From: Lutraria lutraria
Taxonomy: Eukaryota > Mollusca > Bivalvia > Venerida > Mactridae
Length of the DNA stretch: 64,000 bases
Direction: 5' to 3'
Assembly: GCA_964023205.1 (NCBI GenBank)
Contig: OZ026851.1
Location: 20,343,528-20,407,527 of the forward strand
Shown: piece by piece, positions 50,601 through 62,600 of the stretch
Position numbering within the stretch: position 1 is the stretch's first letter
Layout: each line of letters opens with the position of its first letter
Notes under the pieces: generated by a model
Seen by the model: the letters and a program-made list of their open reading frames with translations, nothing else
Databases searched by the model: none
Told to the model about the DNA's origin: nothing
Made by a program: the position numbers and the translations under genes

Positions 50601-53600
50601 TTCAACAGAATTTCTGTTATTTACTGGTGTGCAGTTTACCTAACTAGTATTCTAGGCCTCTGTATCAGTACTTACCTTGTTCTCCACATGTTACTTCCAG
50701 TTTCTCCCCTTGAATAATCAGTGGTAGTAGAGAAAATGCCTTAGATTGAATGTGTTTAATCCAATTGTCTTTTTTCATATTGTTTGTTTTAAAATTTATG
50801 GAGTTTTACGCCCCTTTTCAACAGTCAGAGTCATATGAGGCAGACATTCCACCTAACCATCGTTCCTGGGAAGAACCAGTACTAGACTCCCATCCTCCGT
50901 AAGCAACTGCCTACTTTCTCACATAAAGAGACATAATCGATAGCTGGGCTCGAACCCACGACCCACTCTCATTGAGAGGTTACAGTGATTTGAAGTCAGT
51001 GACCTTAACCACTGGACCACGGAGGCGGGTAATCCAATTGTCACAAAGATTGTATACAATGTATTGTACCTAGGGTTATTCATGATACTTCCATATATCA
51101 AAGCTTTACCTATTGAGCCAATCAGACAGGCTAACTTTATATGGAGATAATTATAACGTGTGGATTTTGCTTGTATGTATATCAGAATTACAGAGCTTAA
51201 TAATAAAAAGCTATGTGCTTCATAAAAAGTTGAATCGCTTACAAAATATCATTTGCATGCCTTTCAGTTTTCAGACAAAAATGTGTAAACTATTTGGTGG
51301 AGAGTTCTTCATTAGTTCTTCTTTTTTTCATTTATCTCTGTGTAATCTGTTTGATTAACATATGCAAATCTAAGGTGTTTGTTTGTTTGTTTGTTTTAAC
51401 CAAGAAGTGACTATTGTTTATTTGTTTATTTTACTGTAAACATGTAATGAATCTTAGCAATGATTAGCCTTTTTGATATGCCTAGGTATGTCAAAACTTA
51501 CTACTATAGTTCTGTAATTTTGTACACATTTTGTTCACCACTTAGTTAAGAATTTGAAATGAATTTAAAAATGTTATTTTTTCTGCTGATGTTAATAAAG
51601 ATAAGCTTATTGTATTTGGTAGTAAATTATTTGTTGGCAATCATGTTGAAAACCTTTCAGTTGTTTCAGTATGTCAGTTTTAATTTGATATTAAATATTA
51701 AAGTCAGGTAAACTTCAAGTAAAAATTGAAGTATATTGTTACTTTTTATAGCCCGATAAATTCCAACCTTGAAATTGGCATTAGTGTCCAGTAATTGACA
51801 TCATTGTAACAATTTATAATTTAGTAATTGACATAATTGTTACTATTTATAACCTAGTAATTGACATAATTGTTACTACATATAACTTAGTAATTGACAT
51901 TATTGTTACTATTTATAACTTAGAAATTGACATCATTGTTACAAATTGACACCATTGTTACTAATTATAGCCTTATAATCAGTTTCGTTGTTTTTATTCA
52001 TAGTATACGGTAATAATTGACATCTTTGTTATTATTTATAGCCTGGTATATTTCATGCTGTGAGGGAACATGATATACCTACCATACACAGACTTCTGAG
52101 GTGCTGGATCCGTGTAGATGCTAATTATGTAAGTACATGTATATATAGGATGTTAACAGGGAAGATATTTTTATTTGGCTCCATGTACTAAATGACCCAA
52201 TATTACAAGCCGGGTACAAAATAATTCTGTTCTGGTAGGAAGTTTTGAGTGGAAAGCAATCGTATTTTTTATTCATTAATTTATGATATTGAAAATGTTA
52301 AGATCCTACTTTGACTCTGTTTTCCTTGAATGAGATATGAGTAGTTAACAAAGTTAACAACAATTAAGATAACATTTGTCATAAAGTTAATGTTACAGGG
52401 TGCTCACTAGACATCAAAAGTTTAGGGTCAATAATGACCATGCCAGATAATTATTTCATGAGTCAATAAATTTTCTACCAATGTAATAGTAAATTTGACA
52501 TTCTGGTATAAATTCTAAAGTGTCAGGAACTTTATTTTACAAATTTCAGGAATTAAAATGACATTTTAAAGTTCAAATGAGTGTCCTAGTTGTAGATAAA
52601 AACAATACATTTTCAATAAATTAAAGTAAAACGTAATGTTGTATTTGTTTATGTATACTAACAGTATACAAACACCCTACTTTACTGTTTCTATGGTAAT
52701 ATTACAGATCATGTATTTGTTACAGAAAAAGCAGACATTGCGACAGTTTGCTGCTTGCTTGAAGTTTCATGATATTGTTGTTATCATTGACGAACATAAA
52801 GCTACAACTGTGAGTTACTCCTTGAATTAAAACTGCACTATTTTGTTTTTAGCTCACCAGAGCACGAATGTGCTCAGGGTGAGCTTTTGTGATCGCCCTG
52901 CGTCTATCGTGCGTCGTTCATCGTGAAGTGGCGTCCATATTTACTTAAAACAACATCTCCTCCTATACCCCTATTCCGATTGCAACCAAACTTTGCTGAA
53001 ATGATCCTTGGGTGGTCCCCTTTCAAAGTTGTTCAAAAAATTAAATTTCATTTAAAACTCTGGTTGCTATGGCAACAAATAGAAAAAACTTAAAAAATCT
53101 TCCGAAACCACAGGGCCTAGAGCTGAGATATTTGGTATGTAGCATTGTCTAATAGAACTCTACAAAGTTTGTTCAAATTATTCCCCTGGGGTCAAAATTG
53201 GCTCCGCCCCGGGGGTAACTTGATTTTACATAGACTTATATAGGAAATTTTAAAAAATCTTCTTGTCAAAAACTATAATGCCTAGAGCTTTGATATTTGG
53301 TGTGTAGCATAGTCTAGAGGACCTCTACCAAGCTTGTTCAAATTATTGCCCTAGGGTCAAAATTGGCCCTGCCCCGGGGGTCACTTGATTTATATAGACT
53401 TATATAGGAAAATTTAAAAAATCTTCTTCTCCGAAACCGCAAGGCCTAGAGCTTAGATATTTTGTATGTGGCATTGTCTAGTGGACCTCTACCAAGATTG
53501 TTCAAATTATGGCCCCGGGGTCAAAATTGGCCCTGCCCTGGGGTTTATTCTATTTTATATAGGAAAATTTGAAAAATCTTCTTCTCCAAAACCACAAGGC

Positions 53601-56600
53601 CTAGAGCTAAGATATTTGGCATATAACATTGTCTAGTGGACCTCTACCAATTTTGTTCAAATTATTGCCCTAGGGTTAAAATTGGCCCCACCCCGTGGGT
53701 CACTTGATTTATATAGACTTATATAGGAAAATTTGAAAAATCTTCTTCTCCGAAACCACAAGGCCTAGAGCTAAGATATTTGGCATATAGCATTGTCTAG
53801 TGGACCTCTACCAAGTTTGTACAAATTATTGCCCTAGGGTCAAAATTGGCCCCGCCCCGGGGGTCACTTGATTTATATAGACTTATATAGGAAAATTTAA
53901 AAAATCTTCTTCTCCGAAACCGCAAGGCCTAGAGCTTAGATATTTTGTATGTGGCATTGTCTAGTGGACCTCTACCAAGTTTGTTCAAACTATTGCTTTA
54001 GGGTCAAAATTGGCCCCGCCCGGGGGTCACTTGATTTATATAGGCTTATATAGGAAAAAGGAAGGATATAGGAAACCACAAGGCCTAGAGTTAAGATATT
54101 TTGTTTGTAGTATTGTCTAGCAGACCTCTTCCAAATTTGTTCAAATTATGGCCCTGGGGTAAAAATTGGCCCTGACCTTAGGGTCACTTGATTTTACTTG
54201 GACTCGTTTAGAAATATTATAACAATGTTCGCCTCCAAATGACCTTTTTTCCTGGTGAGCATTTATAGGGCCATCATGGCCCTCTTGTTTATTTAGAAAT
54301 AGTACAGTAGCTCTGATCAAATCTATAAACAATATTTACAGTCCCCGCACTAAACCACTAGCTCAAAGACCAGGGCTGGTAAATATTAATTAGTAGTTTC
54401 TCAAAACTTGGCATTTGGTTTTCTGGTAAATTGTCTCTTAAAAAATTAGTTCAAACCTGTGTTGGTATAACTGGTACATTGTTCCTCCACTGATCAGTTC
54501 AATTTAAATTTGAGTTCTTATTCCATCTTTTATGTGGATTTTTCTGCACTGTATGAAAAAAACAAAGAAAATCTTCATACATTTCTACATTATAACATTC
54601 ATTATTGTTACATATATTATTATATTTATCTATTGTTACATATATTATTACATTTAACTTATAGGATATGATTTATGGAGTTTTTGAAGGCAATCACGAG
54701 AAGGTTAAACAAGCTTTAAAGAAGACAAGATGTCGTGTTAACTTTCTAAATGAGGTGAATGGTTATAGATAGGTTTTCTTCTTGTGTAAAAATGAAGCTT
54801 TTCTAGTTCAATTGTTTTTATTTCTCCTTGGCTATAGTCACTAATTTGTTAATTTACAATTTGAATATAGATGTACAAAAAATCTAATTTAATATTGTCT
54901 TAATTACAATTCAAAGTAGCAAAATGCTGAAGATATAAGGTAAGATATAAAAGATTTAGTGCTTGGACTAACTGATGACCATGTGAATACAAACACTAAA
55001 CATGTCACATTTCTCTGTTGCTTTTCTTGAGACCTATATGTCAAAGCCCATTTCTTCTCCTTCATTTATCCTTTATATGATGGATCCAGGAAATATGGTA
55101 AATATATCAGCAGACCAGGAAGAGTCAGAAATACTAATGTAAAACATACTTTGCCCCTCCCCCCGTAAAAAACAACATTTTTTTGTGACAGGTCACTCTT
55201 CAATGAATGTCACTTTTCTGTCCAATGTATGATTCTATACTATTATTGATGTTTCTGTTTTCAGATATCAGTAAAGAAACACATTTTACAGTATGCTTTG
55301 AAATTCAAAGACCAGCAGTTTGTTGAAATGCTTTGTGATGCTGGAGCGAATGTCAACCTTTCTGTGCGAGTGAATAACTATTTCTGTGTAAGTTTGTTTT
55401 TTAAATGGTCCTCTTTTTATCTTGATTGAATTTGTTAATTAGGGTGTAGTTTATGGATATTGTATATGTATGTGCACACTTAATTTGTTGTTTTATGAAA
55501 ACAAAATTGCTTCACAAGTTAAATTTCAGTCAATAACAAACATCCATATAAATGCTGAAGTTACTAAAGGATGTTATGACATCATAGCTGATATTTATTG
55601 CTTGGCATCTTAAAATTTGAATGCTTGTTACTAATTTTAGAATTTTAATTATTGTTATTATAATTAACATAGAATCAGAAATTGATATCTTCAATCATTT
55701 CAACTGATACATTCCAAAGTTACTTCATGATTTCTAATCTATCATGACATATAACAGATGTTGACTTTTTATCTGTCCGTATCTGATTGGCAAATCCCTG
55801 TACACTGTTATTGTGTAAAGGTGCATTTTTACCAAGTACAGTACAACCTCCACAGAGTGACCCTCTCTTGAGTAACAACCTCCCTCCAACAACAGTGTGA
55901 TTTTTTCCCACTGCACGATTTTACTATCAATTTAACCTCTCTAGAGCAACAACCTCTCAACAACAACATAATTTTAATACTCCCAAAGGGTGTTCCTTTG
56001 GAGAGGTTACACTGTACTTGTTTGGAAGTGGTCATACTTAAAATGTAATTCTTAACTTTTAGTTCAGTGATAACTGTCTATATCTTTATTGAATGTTTTC
56101 TCATGTTACAGGGACCTATGTATTTTGAAGCATTCCACAAAGACATTTCTCTCCAGATGTTGTGGTATGTGTTGAAATCTGGAGCTGACTTTTCATTGAA
56201 AGATGAGGTAAATTACATAAAACATTTAATGTCATAGTATTAATTCTGTCAGCCCCATGCCTCAGTGATAACAGACCATGGTCATTGAAGGTCTGTGAGA
56301 TTCCATGATAGTCACTATAATTGATATACAGTTAAACCTGTGTTTATGACCACCTCTGAATAAAGGCCACCCTGTGAGTAAAGGCCATTATTTTAAAAAA
56401 CATCTTTGAATATTTAGAACAAAATGACTTCTAAATAAAGGCCACCTGTCAATAAAGGCCACTTTTGTCATTCTCAAGGGTGGCATTTGTTCACAGTAAG
56501 TTCTATAGTAAGTATCAAAAGTGTGTTTTTTTTCACATGAACAAAAATATGCGAAAGTTTGAAAAATGCGATATTTTGAAATTTACAGACGTCTGACTCT

Positions 56601-59600
56601 CTAGCATTACACCAGTGCTCCTCCACCTGTATCTCCTCTCCCCCGTTTCCTGGGTGTTTCTGAAATGACCATAGCTGTTGAATGAGCCGTTAAACAACAG
56701 ATAAAAAATTTTTTTCAGTATTTTATCTACATTTCAACTTTATAATCATACGATCTCAGTATATTACGGCCAGCATACTAGGCTCTAAATGTAGGGTCTT
56801 TATGTTGTGGTTTTACTTCATGATAATATGTGAATAATTTCAGCGTGGAAGAAACGCATTTATGTATGCCTTGGATAAGATAAATGGTGATATGCCAATA
56901 GAAGTCTTCCAGTATATGTTGAAGAAAGGAACTGACATCACAGAGAGAGATTGTGTATGTTTTAATATCTCTTTCTATTCATGGCAAATGTTGTTAGAGT
57001 TTGTACAGATTTACCTCCGCTTATAAAGGGTTGACAATTTCCCTGAAGGAAGCTGATTGAATATCATACAAGAATAAGTGTTGTGTTTGATTTAATGTTT
57101 TTATAACAGCACTAATGCAGAGGCGCCGGAGCTGTAGTGGCAATATTTCTGCAAAAAAAGATATTCAGGGACACCCCCTCTGAAACCCACCCCCTCTGCC
57201 GCCCAAATGTCAAATTGCTTCTGGTCCCCCTGTAATGAGATGTAATGTATTATAAGATATTTGATAGAGTAAGATAAATTATGGAATATAATCATGCATA
57301 TTCACTCAGACATTGTGATAATAGCATGTTGTCATAGTTGCTATCTTATATACTTAATTTGAAGAATGGCTGATCATAGTTGCTATCTTATATAATTAAT
57401 TTGAAGAATGGCTGATAGTTTTGAAAGCCTTTTTATGTGGAGACTCACTTGTTTGTATGATAAGTTGAACTGATGATGTATCATTTATTCTTTTATTTTA
57501 GACTGGTTGTAATGCACGAGATATTGCACGGTTTGCTAGAAGGCAGGATGTTGTTGCATTAATTGACAGGGTAACATTATTTTACAGGATCACCTTATTA
57601 CTGAAGGCCATTCTCCACATACCCTTAAAATGTTTAAGTTCAACCCTGTCCTCATTTTGATGCCCATTACGCTTGAATGATTTAATGTACGGATTACATG
57701 TTGCACACATGATATGCTGTTATCTTTGAAAATAACCAAAATTTATTTCTTAAGTATTTAATCCAAAATCGATGATAATGGCATACAGTACAAAAAGTGA
57801 TCCTTATCAAATTTTGAGACATATGTCACCATCCAATTTTGTGATGTCGCATATGACAAATTTTAGTTGGTTGTAGTCAATTTTGTGTTACAGAGGTAAA
57901 ATGTAATGTAACATAATATCATACTTTGTGTCTGTAGATGAATTTTTTATCATCGGTGAGTTTCAGTCTGTTTATAGAAATTATATTGAAAGAACATGTT
58001 TTATTTATGGTACTTTCAGTATTACATTAAAATGATTAGAAGTTCAGATGTTGAAGGATTGATACAGATGGCTGTCGATGGATATGACAGTTTAATGATT
58101 ACACATAATGTAAGTGATTTAATAATAATTACACATAATGTAAGTGATTTAATAATGATAACACATAATGTAAGTGATTTAATAATGATAACACATAATG
58201 TAAGTTATTTAATCATGATTGAAAAAAAAATTGAAAAAAATAAAAAATGTGTTTTGGTATTTCAGTACAGGGATACATTTATCTACGCTTCTGGTAATGA
58301 AACAGATGATGTTCTACAGTTTATACAATGGCTTCCTACATTTCAGGTACAACTCTATTTATTTAAAATATGTTTAACTGCAGTTGAAAAGGGGTATATA
58401 TTGCTTTCCACATGTTGGTCGGTTGGTCTTTTGGTCTTGTCTGACCAATGGAACGATTTGGCCTAAGGTCTTCAGATTTGATAGAGAGGTTAGTCATCAC
58501 ATGTAGATGACCCCTATTGAGGGTAGTACATCAAAGGTCAAGGTCACAAGGGGGCATCCATGTTTCACAAACACTTTTTATTGATTGTTGTTTTCAGCAA
58601 GTACAGAATTAGGCAGAAAAGAAGATTTTTTGTTGATTTTTCAGGAAGAAGTCAGTGAAGTCCATGCAATAATTAAGAATGGTGACTTGAATGAAATGAG
58701 ACGACTTGTGGATTATTCTCAAACTCCAGATTTAATTGTTAAAGCGAGAAACAAGGTACTAGATTTAACGACTGATATTTACCTACAATTACCTGATTAA
58801 TAAAATTTCTAGAATTTGTTGATTTGGCACTGGGCTTTTACCTCCTAAACACTGGGGGTGTAATTGATTTGAGTTAGTATGGAAGTATGACTGTTGTAGA
58901 TGTGGGTTGCTAGCAATAAGATATTTTTATTATTATTTTGGATAAGAACCTAAAGATTCACTGCACAAAGCATGAATTGTGTTTGTTAGATTAATTTTTA
59001 GGAGAAGCTCAGACATACAACATTAACAGTCAAACTAAAGACTACATGTAAGTAATGGTCACTTGTTTGATAAAGTACCTGTCTGACTTAGGGCTGGGAC
59101 GATACGGTCATAACGTATCACGATACGTATCGCAATACGGACGATGAGATACGTTGGGTACAGTAAAACCTGTCCTTCCGACCACCTTTTAGTTATGCGA
59201 CCACCTGTCAAACACGGTTAACAACCTTAACTTTCTGTCTATATCGTTGCTAAGCGACCACTGTGTGGTGTGTTGTCCTAAATATGTGATTGTTTGTATC
59301 ACCTGAACAAAAAGAATGTTGGCAAACTGGAAAATTTTAAGTTGTGAGGAAGGAATGGCTGTGATAAATAAACCTTTAATTCCGGAGCGAACTCAGAAAT
59401 TTGCTGTCCGTTCCTCTAAACTGTGATTTTTTTATTAGAACAATATCTTAACATTTAAAAAATACAATGTCATGTTTTATAAATCATTTTTAAATAATTA
59501 ATGTTTAATGAATTTTTACTATTTTATGTACAAAGCAATGTTTTTAAAATGCCGAGCCATTGTTACATTTGTCTCTGTAACTCCAATCCTTAGTTAAACG

Positions 59601-62600
59601 ACCACCTGTCTTCAGATACCATATTTTCATTCTCCCTTGGGTGGTCGCCTAAGGCAGGTTTTACTTAATATTTATGTTAATAACTTGTAGGGATGATCAG
59701 TGGTCTGGTGGTCACGTGCTGGGCTGCTAAATGAAAGTTTGTGGGTTTGAATATTGGCTCTCTGCCTTTTAGTAATTCAGGGAAGCTTTTTCAGTATCCC
59801 ATCTCAACTACTGAGCAAAGTACTGTGTAAAGAAAATCGCAGGAAACAGGTGATGAGTGTATGGCTACTTTATGTCAGGCATGATAAAAAGAAAAAAACA
59901 GCAAAAATTATTTTAAAAAGTGGGGAATGCCTGGTTCTATTGTATCTTCCCTATCTCTGGAGTGGCTCTGAAAAGACCCTTAGCTGTTGAATGGGCCATC
60001 AAACAACAGATAAAGTAAATAAATTGTATATATTGGAGATTATAGTTTTCTGTTTTACAATAATCGTATTATTTCTATATATTTTATCAGGCTAGAAGAA
60101 CTCCACTGATACAAGCTGTTTTATTTGAGAGGGAAGATCTTGTTGAATTTTTTCTAAGTTCACCGTACAATGTAGAAATTGATGCACAAGATTGTGTAAG
60201 AATAGATTAAATTTCATCTGTAAATAATTAATTGAAACGAAATCCATATCCTGGTCCATGTTGTTTTTGTGGGTTGCAGGTCAATATTTTTTTACCTTAA
60301 TAGTGTTTCCTGCAGAGTTTAAGTAAGGCTTGGCATTGTTGTGCTAAACGGCATTTTCAGAACAAGGTTCTAACCCTGTAGGGCAAATGGCCTGATCACT
60401 CCTTCAGTTAGTGATGTTCCTTGTCACTGCATTGTATAATTTGCTATCACAGCCATCTGTGCAAGATTATGTCTGAAGTAATTGTGCTGCTGTCTTTATT
60501 GAATTTTGCTTAAAATGACTCAGGCCAACAAAAAGGGCATATTTATGACACATGACCCTATATACAATTTATATAGACAGCATGTTGATTTGTCTTTGAG
60601 GCATAGCACAGCGCCATCCATAAAGGCCTGGAGGAAACAATACCTCACATGTGCAAGTGTTCAAGGTGAGCTATAGTAATACTACTGTCCATCTCTGTTT
60701 GTCATGTGTCATCAATATTTGTTTCTCCTCTAAAACCACATGGCCAATTTTACTAAAACTTATGAACTGATTATTTTCTACCAAGATTGTTGAAATTATG
60801 CCCTAGAGGTCAAATATGGCTGAGCAATGGGGATTATATAATTTAAAAAAGAAATCTTCATGGCCCTATAATACATGTCCTAGAGCTTAGATATGTAGTG
60901 ATTTTTTGTTGCATTTTCTTGAAGTTTTCTATCAAGATTGTCCAAATTACAACATTGAATCTTCTAAAAAAGTTATGCCCCAGAGTATAAGACATGACAT
61001 TACTTTTGAGTCAACCCACACCTTATATATTTCAGTGTAACAGAACTGCCTATTAGTTTATCGTTACTTTTGAGTCAACCCACACCTTATATATTTCAGT
61101 GTAACACAACTGCCTATTAGTTTATCATTACTTTTGAGTCAACCCACACATTATATATTTCAGTGTAACACAGCTGCCTATTAGTTTATCATTAATTTTG
61201 AGTCAACCCACACATTATATATTTCAGTGTAACAGAACTGCCTATCATTTTGCTTGTTGTTTGACATCAGAAACTGGTAACAATATACAAGAACATTTAT
61301 TAGATGCTGGTGTGGACACAACTATTATTGATACAGTATGTATTGTTGACAATTATGCCCCTTTTGAAGAAAAGGGGGTATATTGCTTTGCACATTATCG
61401 GTCGGTCAGATGGTCTGTCTGTCTGTCCAACCGTAACCAAACCTTGTACGGACAATAACTAGAGAACTGTTTGTCCTAAGCTCCTCAGATTTATGTTTAC
61501 CCCTGACCCCTATTGATTTTAAATCAAAGGTCAAGGTATTACTATTCGGTTATCCTTTAGAGGGCATTCATGTTTCACAAACACTTCTTGTTAATGTTTT
61601 GGATTTCTTGCCAATTATTTCTTCAATGTACCGGTATTTAACTAACCAAAGTCTCCACCAGAACTAACCCTGTTTTACATAAGTAATAGAACATTTCTCC
61701 ATACAAATCAGTCATGGAAAATGAATAGTTGCTGACATGATGTCATCTACCAAAATGTCAAAGAGAAGCTTGTGCCTTGTCCAGGCTTTGAACTGATGAT
61801 CCCTTCAATTTTGTTAAAAATAAATTCTTCTCTTTTATTGTATACTTTCAACAATTATCAAACTAAATTCATATCATTTTGAAATTATTATATAGATATA
61901 CTGACTTATAAACTACGAACTTCATGACTACCCCTCGTACAACTGGTATTATTAGGTACTTACTTCCTATTTTATATATTATGTGTCCTAAAATGCAATT
62001 ATTTGACAAATTAAAACTATCTGTCATTCCCCAGGAACATATATTAGGTAATGTTCAGTAAATCAGAGAAGTTTCAAGCTTTATTGTGATTTAGGTTTTA
62101 CTTATAATTGATCATGAAATATTTGACAGAGAGGAGATACAGCAGAACAATTCCGACAGAGAGATAATCTTGACTTTATCACAAAGGAAAAGAAAGCCGT
62201 ACATGGAATGGACATTGAGCTCGTCTGTGTAGATAAGGTAATAACTTCCTGTCCTGCCCTGTCTGTCTGTGTGTCAGTCTGTCATATGGCATGGATATAA
62301 AAACTAGTTTGTTTAGAAATGATGGGATTATCATTTCCATACCTTGTTTGGTCTGAACACATATAACAGATCTAACATGGTATATCTGTAGGTATAAGCA
62401 CCAGATATAAAAACCAGGTGTGAACTATCACTAGTGTGTATACTTGTCCTTTGATTAATTGTTATTGAGTTAGATTGCATGTAGAACATCTGGTTTTTTA
62501 TTTAAACGTAATAAACACTGATTAGTCCTCAGTGATATGTCCTCTAGCTCGAGTGAAATTACATGTAAATAAACAAAACTACATCATTTATTAATCATCA

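Noticed and set aside
54604..54664. Acceptor duplication at the exon starting 54665
   Set aside because: Only two 28-bp copies and the first lacks an AG in place; too weak to stand as a separate splice-site array, mentioned only as supporting context.
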